Shown here: positions 43,430 through 52,699 of the stretch, piece by piece
Position numbering within the stretch: the stretch's first letter is position 1
Layout: each line of letters starts with the position of its first letter
Source of the DNA: Nitratidesulfovibrio sp. SRB-5
Lineage (GTDB): Bacteria; Desulfobacterota; Desulfovibrionia; Desulfovibrionales; Desulfovibrionaceae
Direction of reading: 5' to 3'
DNA length: 64,000 nt
Assembly: GCF_019931275.1 (NCBI RefSeq)
Contig: NZ_JAIOTY010000003.1
Coordinates: 186,001-250,000, forward strand
Notes under the pieces: generated by a model
Database searches by the model: none
What the model saw: the letters and a program-made list of their open reading frames with translations, nothing else
What the model was told of the DNA's origin: nothing
Made by a program: the position numbers and the translations under genes

Positions 43430-44683
43430 TCACAACAGCAGCATGGCATCGCCGTACGAGAAGAAGCGGTACCCGCGCGCCACCGCCTCTGCATAGGCGG
43501 ACAGCACCCGCCTGCGCCCGGCAAAGGCGGAAACCAGCATCAGCAGCGACGATTCCGGCAGATGGAAATTGGTGATGATGTGGTCCGCCACCGTGAACCG
43601 GTAGCCCGGCTTGATGAAGATGTCCGTCCAGCCGGTGAAGGCGCGCACTTCGCCGCAGGCGCGCACCGTGCCTTCCAGGGTGCGGGTGGACGTGGTGCCC
43701 ACGGTGACCACCGGCCTGCCTTCCGCCTTGGCCGCGCGGATGGCGGCGGCGGTGGCCTCGCCCACCTCGATGTATTCGCGGTGCATGGCATGCTGGCGGA
43801 TGTCCGCGCAGCGCACCGGGCTGAAGGTGCCGTAGCCCACGTACAGGGTCACTTCGGCCCACTTCCGGTCCGTGGCGGCCAGGCGGGCGCGCAGGTCGTC
43901 GGTAAAGTGCAGCCCGGCGGTGGGGGCGGCCACGGAGCCGAGGCGGCTGTCGTCGGCGTACACGGTCTGGTAGCGGTCGCGGTCTTCCTGCGCGTCTGTC
44001 GACGATACGCCCGTTTCACGACGGATGTACGGGGGCAGGGGCAGGTGCCCCTGTTGCAGGAACAGCTGGCGCAGGTCGCCCATCCAGTGCAGGCGCACCG
44101 CGCTGCGCCCGAAGTCGCCGGGCTGGATCACCTCCACCCGCAGGTGCGGGCCGAAGTCCATGACGTCGCCGGGGCGTATCTTTTTGGAAGCGCGCAGCAG
44201 CCCTTCGGCGGGCACGCTGCGCCAGCCTGCGCCTTCATCGCGCAGGCCGTCGCCCGTGCTGGCGTGTCCGCTGCCGGCCCCGGCGTCGCCCCCGGCCAGG
44301 TCCTCCAGCAGGGGCAGGGGCGTCAGCAGCAGGAACTCCACCTTGCCGCCCGTGGGGCGCAGGCCCAGCAGCCGGGCGGGCAGCACCTTGGAATTGTTGG
44401 CCACCAGCAGGCAGCCTTCCGGCAGGTGGTCGCACAGGTCCGCGAAGCGGGCGTGGGTCAGCGCAGCCGCGCCCCCTTTTTCCATGGCCCGGCGGTCCAG
44501 CACCAGCAGGCGCGAACCGCCCCGTTCCGGGGCGGGGTGCTGGGCTATCTGGTCTTCCGGCAGGTGGAAGCGGTACGATTCCAGCCGGTCGTCTTCGGGT
44601 ATGCCGTTCGCGTCGGCGCCGGTGCCCGTGGTGTCGTGCATCTGTTCGTGTCCGGTGTTGCCCATCGTCTCATCCATACGCAT
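43430..44683 (-). CDS. queA: S-adenosylmethionine:tRNA ribosyltransferase-isomerase
   Basis: Transfers and isomerises the ribosyl part of AdoMet onto preQ1 in tRNA, a step of queuosine synthesis. 417 residues, against about 345 usual: an N-terminal leader of about 30 (GHEQMHDTTGTG) and an Ala/Gly-rich insertion (GDAGAGSGHASTG) account for the excess. QueA hallmarks: YRFHLPEDQIAQHPAPERGG, LLVANNSKVLPARL, RYQTVYADDSRLGSVAAPTA and TVGTTSTRTLE, ending with the NFHLPESSLLMLVSAF box. The ATG at 44683 follows GAGGA by five bases. Confidence 0.95.
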   Translation of the reverse strand: MRMDETMGNTGHEQMHDTTGTGADANGIPEDDRLESYRFHLPEDQIAQHPAPERGGSRLLVLDRRAMEKGGAAALTHARFADLCDHLPEGCLLVANNSKVLPARLLGLRPTGGKVEFLLLTPLPLLEDLAGGDAGAGSGHASTGDGLRDEGAGWRSVPAEGLLRASKKIRPGDVMDFGPHLRVEVIQPGDFGRSAVRLHWMGDLRQLFLQQGHLPLPPYIRRETGVSSTDAQEDRDRYQTVYADDSRLGSVAAPTAGLHFTDDLRARLAATDRKWAEVTLYVGYGTFSPVRCADIRQHAMHREYIEVGEATAAAIRAAKAEGRPVVTVGTTSTRTLEGTVRACGEVRAFTGWTDIFIKPGYRFTVADHIITNFHLPESSLLMLVSAFAGRRRVLSAYAEAVARGYRFFSYGDAMLLL

Positions 44684-44892
44684 ATATTCCTCGCGGGGCC
44701 TGCCCCGCGTGGTGCATGCCGTTTGCAGTCCGGCACGACATCCGCTAGTGTCGGCGCAGTCTTCGCGGTGGGCGCAGCCCCCCGCATGGCCCGTCCACGG
44801 GCCGCACCGAAATACCGCCGGGCACTGCCGACCGGTAGCGGATGCCGCCGAAAGAACATGGCCGTCCGCATCATCAAGCACAGGAGAACCCC

Positions 44893-45453
44893 ATGCGCAA
44901 GCTCGTCATAGCCGCCGCCCTTACCGCCACCCTGTTCACCGTGCAGGGCTGCTCTTCCACGTCCATCAGCAACCCGTTCGAACCCTCCCCGCCCGCCAAC
45001 GTGAACGAGGTGTACTATGGCGAGTTTCGCGACGTGCCCATTCCCAGCGACATGACCGAGCAGACCAAGTACACGGCGGTGTCGCAGAATTCCGACGGCT
45101 CCAAGACCGGCACCCAGGTGTTCGAGGGGCGCATCGACCGGCAGTCGCTGGTCAACGCCATGATCCACAACATGACCCGCCAGGGCTGGGCGCTGCGCTC
45201 GGTGTTCCGTGGCCAGCGCAGTGTGCTGCTGTTCGAAAAGGCCGACCGCAACGCCATCCTGGGCATTACCGATGGCCAGGCCTACTCCACGCTGGAAGTG
45301 TGGGTGGCCCAGCGCCTGCCTGAAGGTGCGGGCGTTTCCGCTGGCGCGAACACCGCGTCGGAAGGATCGTACCCCACCGGCAACTTCTCGGTGGCGCCCA
45401 ATGCGCCGGCTCCTTCCGGCGGCGGCGTGAAGGAACAGGGCCTTTCGCAGTAG
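44893..45453 (+). CDS. Lipoprotein of unknown function
   Basis: 186 residues. Signal peptide MRKLVIAAALTATLFTVQGC ends in a lipobox-like VQGC, so it is lipid-anchored. The body has NEVYYGEFRDVPIPSDM, a beta-rich centre (GWALRSVFRGQRSVLLFEKA) and a Ser/Pro/Gly-rich tail. CAGGAG lies before the ATG. It stands between divergent queA and coaBC. Confidence 0.85.
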   Translation: MRKLVIAAALTATLFTVQGCSSTSISNPFEPSPPANVNEVYYGEFRDVPIPSDMTEQTKYTAVSQNSDGSKTGTQVFEGRIDRQSLVNAMIHNMTRQGWALRSVFRGQRSVLLFEKADRNAILGITDGQAYSTLEVWVAQRLPEGAGVSAGANTASEGSYPTGNFSVAPNAPAPSGGGVKEQGLSQ

Positions 45454-45695
45454 TCCGTCCGACGGCGGCTGTCCAGTGCACCGACGTGCCGCTGCCTGAC
45501 GCTGCCAGACGTTGCAGCGGCATGACCGCAACAGGTGCCGCCGTGGCAGCACGGCGCTCGTCGTCGCGGGCGTTTCGGCGTCGGTTTGCCGACGCATGGC
45601 GCAGGCCCGCGCCGCCTGTCGCGCGGCCCTGCCTGCATCCCGCCTGCCAGTAACCGGATACGCCCAGCCGCACGCTGCTGCGTGCCAGAGGGACC

Positions 45696-46943
45696 ATGGA
45701 CGCGCATCTCGCCTTTACCCGCTTCACAGGCCGCAGGCTCCACCTTGGGGTCTGCGGTTCCATCGCGGCCTACAAGGCTCCCGACTTTGTGCGCATGTGG
45801 CGCGATGCGGGCATGGACGTGGGCGTCACCCTTACCGATGCCGCCCGGCGGTTCATTGCCCCGCTGACCTTTGCGGCGCTGGGGGCATCGCCGGTGTTCA
45901 CCACCATGTTCGCAGGCGGGCAGCCCGGCGGTGATTCCGCCGCGTCACCTGACGACGACGTGTTCGGGCACCTCATGCCCGGGCAGTCGGCGCATGCCTT
46001 CGTTATTGCTCCGGCCAGCGCCTCCACCATGGCCCGGCTTGCGCACGGCCTTGCCGACGACATGCTCTCGGCGCAGGCGTTGGCCTTTCCCGGACTGCTG
46101 GTCATTGCCCCGGCCATGAACCCGAAAATGTGGGCCAACCCCGCCACGCAGGATAATGTGGACACGCTGCGTCGCCGTGGCCACGTGGTGGTGGAGCCCG
46201 GCTGCGGGCGCACCGCGTGCATGGAGGAAGGGCAGGGCAGGCTGGCCGACCCGCGCGATGTCTATCTGCACGGCCTGCGCGCCGCATCCGCGCAGGACAT
46301 GCAGGGCAGGCGCGTGCTGGTCACCCTTGGCCCCACGCGCGAACAATGGGACGGCGTGCGCTACTGGACCAACCCCTCCAGCGGCACCATGGGCGCGGCG
46401 GTGGCCGTGGCCCTGTGGCTGCGTGGGGCAGAGGTGCACGCCGTGTGCGGCCCCGGCACGCCGTGGCTGCCCATGGGCATCGCCCGGCACGACGTTACCG
46501 GCGCGCGCCAGATGTTCGACGCCGCCGACGCGGTGTGGGATGCCATGGACGCGGGCGTGTTCACCGCCGCCGTGGCCGACTTCAGCCCTGTTCCGCTGGG
46601 CGCGGAAAAATTCAAGAAGGCCGATGCGCGGGACGGCTTCAGCGTGGCCTTCACCCCCAACCCGGACATTCTGGCCACCCTGGGCACGCGCAAGCGCGAC
46701 GGGCAGACCGTTGTGGGCTTTGCCGCCGAAACATCCGGCCTTGCGGAAAGCATGGCCCGCAAGCTGGCCGCCAAGAACGCGGACATGATCGTGGGCAATC
46801 TGGTGGGCGGCGCGGATGCCGGTTTCGGCTCCGCAACCAACCGCGTCACCGTGCTGGCCAAGGGCGGAGAACCGGAGGAATGGCCGGTGCTGCCCAAGCC
46901 CGACGTGGCATGGAGGATCGTGGATTGGCTCGCCCGCCGCTAG
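45696..46943 (+). CDS. coaBC: Bifunctional phosphopantothenoylcysteine decarboxylase/synthetase
   Basis: Coenzyme A synthesis, steps two and three from phosphopantothenate. 415 residues. The N-terminal FMN-dependent CoaC half shows GVCGSIAAYKAPDFVRMW, PASASTMARLAHGLADDML and PAMNPKMWANPATQDN. The CoaB half has TLGPTREQWDGVRYWTNPSSG, the KFKKAD segment and VVGFAAETSG. ATG at 45696; a GGGACC sequence precedes it with no strong ribosome site. It overlaps the next gene slightly. Confidence 0.95.
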   Translation: MDAHLAFTRFTGRRLHLGVCGSIAAYKAPDFVRMWRDAGMDVGVTLTDAARRFIAPLTFAALGASPVFTTMFAGGQPGGDSAASPDDDVFGHLMPGQSAHAFVIAPASASTMARLAHGLADDMLSAQALAFPGLLVIAPAMNPKMWANPATQDNVDTLRRRGHVVVEPGCGRTACMEEGQGRLADPRDVYLHGLRAASAQDMQGRRVLVTLGPTREQWDGVRYWTNPSSGTMGAAVAVALWLRGAEVHAVCGPGTPWLPMGIARHDVTGARQMFDAADAVWDAMDAGVFTAAVADFSPVPLGAEKFKKADARDGFSVAFTPNPDILATLGTRKRDGQTVVGFAAETSGLAESMARKLAAKNADMIVGNLVGGADAGFGSATNRVTVLAKGGEPEEWPVLPKPDVAWRIVDWLARR

Positions 46944-48001
46944 GCCTGCTGGAAACCCTGCGCCCGTGGCATGGCGCGGGCCTGTTGCACGTGCTGCTGC
47001 CCGAAGGGCAGGGCGCTGCGGCTGGTGATGCGCCCGCTGCGGACGCCACCGGTGGCGTTGCGCAAGCCGCCAATGGTGGTGACCCTGCCGCCGATGCCCC
47101 GGACATGCGCGCGTTTCCCGCTGCCTGCGATGCGCCCCGGTCCATGCAGGGCGACCCTTCCTTCGATCCGGACGCCTACGACATTCCTCCGGACCCCTCT
47201 GATTCCATGGATTCTCCGTACGCCCATGGCGACGTGTCCATGGGCATGGGGCGTGGTCCGTACTCTGATGGTGGTGCCGCCATGGGGCGTGGTGCCGGAC
47301 CCGCGCAAGGCTACCGCCAGCCTCCTCCTCGCCCCGCGCAACCCGCCAGCCCCGCGCAGACTTCCAGCCAGACCGGACAGACCAGACAGGCCGCGCAGCC
47401 CGCACCCGGCGCAGGCCTTGCGGAAGCCTTGCCGCCAGTGGCGAGCGGCCCTGTCGCCAGTCAGTTGCCGCCCGAACAGTGGCCGGGCCCGTGGCGCGCG
47501 CTGCTGGGCAAGACCCCGCAACCCGCCCCCGTGCTGTGGACATACTGGGCGTTGGGACTGGATCTTTCCGGCTGCGCCGACGCCGCCAGGCGCGATACCT
47601 TGCGCCGCATCCTGGGTGCGTTGCAGCAGCCAAAGGGCAGCAATGCGTTCTGGCCCGTGGCCATGCCGGTCGCCATGCCGGTCGCCATGCCGGAAACGGG
47701 CGGCGAAACCGCGTCTTCCCCTGCCAATGATGCCGCTGCACAGGCCACGGAACCCGCGTGCGATCCCGGATTGTTCCTGGCCGGGGTGGAGCGCATTGCG
47801 CCCCGCCTGGTTGTGGTCATGGGGTCCAAGGCCCTGCGCGCCTTCGCGCCGGATCTGCGCGCCCGCCCGTATCAGCAGATACCGTGGCGGGGCAGGTTGC
47901 TCATCGTCCTGCCGGACATGGACAACCTGATCGCCGCACCAGCCACGGTGGAGGCGGTCATCGCGTACCTGCGCACGGCGCTCAAGCCCGCCACGCTGTA
48001 G
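46925..48001 (+). CDS. Protein of unknown function overlapping coaBC
   Basis: 358 residues from a TTG start with GGAGG eight bases upstream; an ATG at 46910 lacks a ribosome site and is the alternative. The gene overlaps the end of coaBC by 19 bases, so coupling is likely. The first 30 residues are hydrophobic/amphipathic ([21 protein letters not shown]); about 170 residues of Pro/Gly/Ala/Gln-rich filler follow; a C-terminal domain contains [13 protein letters not shown], an [11 protein letters not shown] repeat and [20 protein letters not shown]. The last segment is reminiscent of uracil-DNA-glycosylase-like folds, but this is a weak resemblance. Confidence 0.65.
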   Translation: MARPPLGLLETLRPWHGAGLLHVLLPEGQGAAAGDAPAADATGGVAQAANGGDPAADAPDMRAFPAACDAPRSMQGDPSFDPDAYDIPPDPSDSMDSPYAHGDVSMGMGRGPYSDGGAAMGRGAGPAQGYRQPPPRPAQPASPAQTSSQTGQTRQAAQPAPGAGLAEALPPVASGPVASQLPPEQWPGPWRALLGKTPQPAPVLWTYWALGLDLSGCADAARRDTLRRILGALQQPKGSNAFWPVAMPVAMPVAMPETGGETASSPANDAAAQATEPACDPGLFLAGVERIAPRLVVVMGSKALRAFAPDLRARPYQQIPWRGRLLIVLPDMDNLIAAPATVEAVIAYLRTALKPATL

Positions 48002-48558
48002 CCGCCCTTGGGGCCGTGGCGGCAGCGCATCTGCCTTCCGTTGCCATCCCCTGCGTAGCCGCAGCCCTTCTCTTTTCCATTCCGTATCCGCTGCGGCTTT
48101 GGCCCGGTTCTCTGCTGTTTGTGCGCCCCTGTGCCCGATCATGCGCGCCGACCTGCACCGGACCCTGCGCCCGGGCATGTGTTTTCCTTCCGCCAGCCGA
48201 CCCTTGGCTGTCTGCTTGGCCGTCCGCTCGGCCTGTTGCGCATTCTTCCGCTCGTCCTTTCGCTCGTCCTGTCCTTCGTCCGGGCGCTCGTCCGTGTGTT
48301 CATCCGGGCATCCATCTGGGCATCCATCCGGGCGCGAGAGATCATTGCACGCGTCTTTCATGGCGTTGCGCAGGCCCGCGTGCTTCACGTGCCAATGCAT
48401 CCCTGTCTGCGCTTGTGGCGCATTTTCTCCCGCCCGTTTGCGCAAATCCGTGGCGCTCGTCCTGTCCCGTTGTTATGATGACTGTACAGGTCCGTTTGCG
48501 CCCGCCCCGCCGGGTTTCCGGAACAACGCCCCGTGCTGCGGCCCTGCCGGAGGTTTCC
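48002..48558. other. Intergenic region between the unknown gene and slipin
   Basis: 557 bp without a supported gene. It holds irregular repeats based on GCTCGTCC(T/G) and GGGCATCCATC at 48249-48340. TATGAT at 48475-48480 could be a -10 element for the slipin gene, with no clear -35. Confidence 0.35.
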
Positions 48559-49308
48559 ATGTTCGACATCGCCCCCATTCTTGCCCCCGTAGCAGCCCTG
48601 GCCGTGCTGGTGCTGGTGGCCTCGCTGAAGGTGCTCAACGAATACGAGCGGGCCGTGCTCTTCCGTCTGGGGCGGCTCATACAGCCCAAGGGCCCCGGCC
48701 TGATCATCGTCATACCGGTCATCGACCGCATGGTGCGGGTGGGCATGCGCGTGCTGACCATGGACGTGCCCAATCAGGACGTCATCACCCGCGACAACGT
48801 CTCCATCCAGGTCAATGCCGTGGTCTACTTTCGCGTGGTGGACCCGGTGAAGGCCATCAACGAGGTGGAGGACTATCTGTACGCCACCTCGCAACTGGCC
48901 CAGACCACCCTGCGCAGCGTGTGCGGCGGCGTGGAACTGGACGATCTGCTGGCCCACCGCGACAAGGTCAATCAGGACATCAAGTCGCTGCTGGACACCC
49001 AGACCGAGGAGTGGGGCATTGCCGTGCAGTCTGTGGAACTGAAACACATCGACTTGCCGCAGGAAATGCAGCGCGCCATGGCCAAGCAGGCCGAGGCGGA
49101 ACGCGAGCGCCGGGCGAAGGTCATCAGCGCCGAGGGTGAATTCCAGGCGGCGGACAAGCTGGCCCAGGCGGCGTCCATCATCGCCTCGCACCCGGAGGCC
49201 CTGCAATTGCGCTACCTGCAAACCATCCGTGAGATGGCGTCGGAGAGCAAATCCACGGTGCTACCCATTCCGCTGGACCTGCTGCGCGGCCAGTTGCCCA
49301 AGGGATAG
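48559..49308 (+). CDS. Slipin (stomatin/SPFH family) membrane protein
   Basis: 249 residues. One N-terminal membrane helix ([17 protein letters not shown]) and an SPFH domain: [46 protein letters not shown]. The C-terminal helix [19 protein letters not shown] is standard for slipins. Such proteins organise membrane microdomains. They often neighbour a NfeD protease, but no nfeD is nearby here. CCGGAGG lies before the ATG. Confidence 0.94.
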   Translation: MFDIAPILAPVAALAVLVLVASLKVLNEYERAVLFRLGRLIQPKGPGLIIVIPVIDRMVRVGMRVLTMDVPNQDVITRDNVSIQVNAVVYFRVVDPVKAINEVEDYLYATSQLAQTTLRSVCGGVELDDLLAHRDKVNQDIKSLLDTQTEEWGIAVQSVELKHIDLPQEMQRAMAKQAEAERERRAKVISAEGEFQAADKLAQAASIIASHPEALQLRYLQTIREMASESKSTVLPIPLDLLRGQLPKG

Positions 49309-49717
49309 GGCATCCGGTGCCGTGCCGGGCTGTGCGACAGTTCCGGCTTACAGCGGCACGGGACAAGCCCTTACGTGGCATGACATGCGCATGACATGGC
49401 ATGGCTGGCCATGACTGGGCAGGGTCGGCAGATTGTAGCGCCCATGTCTGTCATGTCGGTCATGTCGGCCATGGCGTCCATGTGCCGTGAAGACCATCCC
49501 CGTCCATCACGAGTCTGGGCAGAACGTTTCAGACAAGGCAGGCGGTTCGGTGCGCGGATGAAGCAGCGTGCCGTGCCGCCTTTCCCTTGTGCCCGTCTTC
49601 CGCTACTCTCGCCCCGTTGTCACGCAGCCGCCCGGGGTGCTCCCTCGTGCAGGCGGCCACCCCGTACCGGGCAGGGCGCATCGCCCGCCCGTGCAACAGC
49701 CATCACAGGACGCCATC
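49309..49717. other. Intergenic region between slipin and epimerase
   Basis: 409 bp with no gene seen. It contains imperfect repeats of (T)CATG(T/A)C(G/A) at 49377-49420 and 49444-49482 (TCATGTCGG units). Confidence 0.35.
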
Positions 49718-50725
49718 ATGCATATTCTCGTCACCGGCGCTGCCGGGTTCATCGGCTACCATCTTTCGCGCCGCTTTCTGGAGGCCGGGCACACCGTGGT
49801 GGGCCTGGATTGCCTGAACGACTACTATGACGTGCAGCTGAAGAAGGACCGCCTGAAGCAGTTGGAGCCGTACCCCGGCTTCGCCTTTGCCCAACTGGAC
49901 ATGGCCGATGACGCGGGCATGGACGCCCTGTTCGCGGGGCAGAAGTTCACCCACGTGGTCAACCTGGCCGCCCAGGCCGGGGTGCGCTATTCGCTCAAGA
50001 ATCCCCGTTCGTACGTCCAGTCCAACCTGGTGGGCTTTGGCAACATTCTGGAAGGCTGCCGCCACAACGGCGTGCGGCACCTGGTGTATGCCTCGTCCAG
50101 TTCCGTCTACGGGCTGAACACGGCCATGCCCTTCAGCGCGCACCACAACGTGGACCACCCCATCAGCCTGTACGCCGCTTCCAAAAAGGCCAACGAGCTG
50201 ATGGCCCACACCTACAGCCACCTGTACCGGCTGCCCACCACGGGCTTGCGCTTCTTTACCGTGTACGGGCCGTGGGGCAGGCCGGACATGGCGCTGTACC
50301 TGTTCACCAGGGCCATTCTGGAAGGCAAACCCATCAACGTGTTCAATGAAGGGCGCATGCGGCGCGACTTCACCTATATTGACGACATCGTGGAAGGGGT
50401 GGTGCGCGTGACCGAGCGCACCCCGCAACCCAACCCGGAATGGCGCGGCGATGCGCCGGACCCCTCCACCAGTCCGGCCCCGTACCGCATCTACAACATC
50501 GGCAACAACAATGCCGTCGAGCTTGGGCGGTTCATTGAGATTCTGGAAGACTGCCTTGGTCGCAAGGCCGTGCGCAACCTGATGCCCATGCAGCCGGGCG
50601 ACGTGGAAGCCACCTACGCCGATGTGGACGATCTGATCCGCGATACCGGCTTCAAGCCGCACACGCCGCTGGAGCAGGGCATAGAGGCGTTCGTGCGCTG
50701 GTTCCGCGACTACTACAGGATGTAG
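49718..50725 (+). CDS. NAD-dependent epimerase, UDP-glucuronate 4-epimerase-like
   Basis: 335 residues, extended SDR. The NAD site is GAAGFIGYH; the catalytic tyrosine-lysine is in YAASKKANELMAH; SSSSVYG and RFFTVYGPWGRPDMAL are typical of UDP-glucuronate 4-epimerases, as is the DYYDVQLKKDRL segment after strand 2. It would supply nucleotide sugars for envelope polysaccharide. AGGA lies eight bases before the ATG. Confidence 0.93.
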   Translation: MHILVTGAAGFIGYHLSRRFLEAGHTVVGLDCLNDYYDVQLKKDRLKQLEPYPGFAFAQLDMADDAGMDALFAGQKFTHVVNLAAQAGVRYSLKNPRSYVQSNLVGFGNILEGCRHNGVRHLVYASSSSVYGLNTAMPFSAHHNVDHPISLYAASKKANELMAHTYSHLYRLPTTGLRFFTVYGPWGRPDMALYLFTRAILEGKPINVFNEGRMRRDFTYIDDIVEGVVRVTERTPQPNPEWRGDAPDPSTSPAPYRIYNIGNNNAVELGRFIEILEDCLGRKAVRNLMPMQPGDVEATYADVDDLIRDTGFKPHTPLEQGIEAFVRWFRDYYRM

Positions 50726-50819
50726 CTCCCCTTGCGCGTTACGGCCCGGTTTCCCACGGCTTGAGTGGTGAGCCTTTCTCGTTTCTTCATTGTTCAAGCC
50801 GCATTGCCATGCATGCGTC

Positions 50820-50853
50820 CCGGGCGCCTTCCGTAAGGAGGGCGCCCGTTGTT
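50820..50853 (+). terminator. Terminator of the epimerase gene
   Basis: CGGGCGCC-TTCC and GGA-GGGCGCCCG arms, then TTGTTT, directly abutting the parS-like site. Confidence 0.8.
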
Positions 50854-50865
50854 TCATGTGAAACT
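50850..50865. promoter_or_regulatory. parS-like site 1 at parAB
   Basis: TGTTTCATGTGAAACT, two differences from the consensus TGTTTCACGTGAAACA. It is 500 bp upstream of parA. Confidence 0.75.
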
Positions 50866-51313
50866 TCACATGTGGCCGGAATGGCTGTCTGTTGATTCCT
50901 GTTGATGCTTGTGACCATCCGGTTCCGCAATGCCGTTTAGCTTCGGGGCTTGTCCTCTTGCCGCTGCGGTGTCGCCAGTGGAGCAGGGCGGCTTGCCGGG
51001 CAGTCCGCCGTGTTGCGGGTTACCCTGATCGGCCATGATGCCAGCAAGCCGAGAGCTTAGGTGTTTTGCCTTCACTCTTTGTGGCACGCGCAGCCATGCG
51101 GTCTTGTTGGGTGCCTGCCGCGATGACCGGAATTGTATCCTGCCGACATGAAAGGCCATGCTCTCTCTTCGGGGCTTGCGAGGGGGTGTCGCTCGTCCTT
51201 TGCTTTAACGTTTTGCGTGTTGACAGGGTGTCGTGCCTCAACTAGCTATAACCCTGTGCTTGGCGAGCCCGGCGGCGCTTTCAGCCGCCGTTTTACCCAC
51301 TCCGGCGCACGCA
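50866..51313. other. Intergenic region upstream of parA
   Basis: No gene seen. TTGACA at 51220-51225 followed after 17 bp by TAGCTA (or after 21 bp by TATAAC) is a candidate parA promoter. Confidence 0.4.
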
Positions 51314-51329
51314 CGTTTCATGTGAAACA
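51314..51329. promoter_or_regulatory. parS-like site 2, just upstream of parA
   Basis: CGTTTCATGTGAAACA, two differences from consensus, 36 bp before the parA start, so ParB binding could autoregulate parAB. Confidence 0.8.
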
Positions 51330-51365
51330 TGAATTTTGCCTCTTACCCCAACAGGATAGGCAGCC

Positions 51366-52154
51366 GTGGCACGAATCATCGCAGTCGCCAACCAGAAGGG
51401 CGGCGTGGGCAAGACCACCTCTTCCCTCAACCTCGCCGCTTCTCTCGCCATCATGGAAAAAAAGGTGCTGCTGGTCGACTGCGACCCGCAGGCCAACTCC
51501 ACCAGCGGTCTCGGCATCGACCAGGAGGAGGTGCGCCACAACCTCTACTCGGTGTTCTTTCAGCCCGATGAGGTGGTAGAGGCCATCTACCCCACCCAGA
51601 CGCCGTACCTGTCCATTCTGCCTTCCACAACCGACCTGGTGGCGCTGGAACTGGAGCTGGTCGACAAGATGGCGCGGGAATATTACCTGGCCGACCTGCT
51701 GAAGCCGCTGGACAGCCGGTTCGACTACATCATCCTCGACTGCCCGCCGTCGCTGGGGCTGATAACCCTGAACGCCCTGTGCGCCGCACGCGAACTGCTG
51801 ATCCCCCTTCAGTGCGAGTTTTTCGCGCTGGAAGGCATCGTCAAGCTGCTGCAAACGTACGAGCAGGTGAAGAAGCGGCTGAACCCCGGCCTGTCCTTGC
51901 TGGGGGTGGTGCTGACCATGTACGACGTGCGCAACAAGCTGTCGCGACAGGTGAAGAACGAGGTGCGCAAGTGCTTCCCGGACCACCTGTTCGAAACGGT
52001 CATTCCGCGCAATGTGCGACTTTCGGAGGCGCCAAGCCACGGCAAGTCCATCATCCACTACGACATCAAGTCCAAGGGTGCGGAATCGTACCTGGCGCTG
52101 GCCAAGGAAGTGGTGCTGCGCAGGCCGCAGCGGCGCGAAGGGCAGGGCGGATAG
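51366..52154 (+). CDS. parA: Chromosome-partitioning ATPase ParA/Soj
   Basis: Walker-type ATPase that drives origin segregation with ParB. 262 residues, no N-terminal DNA-binding extension, so it is the chromosomal (Soj) type. The deviant Walker A is ANQKGGVGKTTSSLNLAA, Walker A' VLLVDCDPQANST and Walker B YIILDCPPSLG. The start is GTG (MARIIAVANQK) with AGGATAGG upstream; a parS-like site lies in the leader. Confidence 0.96.
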   Translation: MARIIAVANQKGGVGKTTSSLNLAASLAIMEKKVLLVDCDPQANSTSGLGIDQEEVRHNLYSVFFQPDEVVEAIYPTQTPYLSILPSTTDLVALELELVDKMAREYYLADLLKPLDSRFDYIILDCPPSLGLITLNALCAARELLIPLQCEFFALEGIVKLLQTYEQVKKRLNPGLSLLGVVLTMYDVRNKLSRQVKNEVRKCFPDHLFETVIPRNVRLSEAPSHGKSIIHYDIKSKGAESYLALAKEVVLRRPQRREGQGG

Positions 52155-52197
52155 GTTTGAAAGGCGGTTCGCCGCGCTGGTGCGCGGCGAACCGTGT

Positions 52198-52608
52198 CTA
52201 TTTGGGGCTGGCGGGCGTGAATTCGAAGCAGATGTGGTCCTTGAAGTGCTTCTTGCGCACCGAGGCGCCACACTTCACGCAGTCGAAGACCAGCATCCCG
52301 CTCAGGGTTGCATTGCGCAGCCGGAACGGGTGAAAGGGGTCTTTCTCCCAGTCTTCGGTGGCGGCGCCGCAGCAATCGCAGTGCACGTCCGCGCACAGAG
52401 GATACTTGAAGTCCCAGTAGTCCTTGAACGTCTGCCAGTCGTCCATGGGCTCCGGCCTGGCGGTGGGGTACATTCTTTCGAGGGCCTGCTCCAGCAGGGG
52501 CGCCACCTTGCCCTGCACGGCGGCCCATACCTGCGGGCTCAGCAATACGCCGTAGAGTTCGCCATGGCGGTCGTGCAGGTGCACCACATGCGCTTCACGT
52601 TCGGTCAT
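52198..52608 (-). CDS. Zinc-ribbon protein of unknown function between parA and parB
   Basis: 136 residues, encoded opposite to parA and parB. The C-terminal half has two metal-binding pairs, CDCC in DVHCDCCGAATEDW and CVKC in VFDCVKCGASVRKKH, spaced about 40 residues apart. An N-terminal part (VHLHDRHGELYGVLLSPQVW) precedes it. No family is recognised. Start at the ATG at 52608, with a GGAG 10 bases upstream. It overlaps neither neighbour, but its promoter must lie within the parB leader. Confidence 0.8.
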   Translation of the reverse strand: MTEREAHVVHLHDRHGELYGVLLSPQVWAAVQGKVAPLLEQALERMYPTARPEPMDDWQTFKDYWDFKYPLCADVHCDCCGAATEDWEKDPFHPFRLRNATLSGMLVFDCVKCGASVRKKHFKDHICFEFTPASPK

Positions 52609-52699
52609 CCGGTTGCCACTCCGTAAGGGTGTTTGTTCGTCAGTCCACAGATTTAGGTAAAGATTCAGGTCAATGCGGCCCAAAGTCAAGGAGAACACG

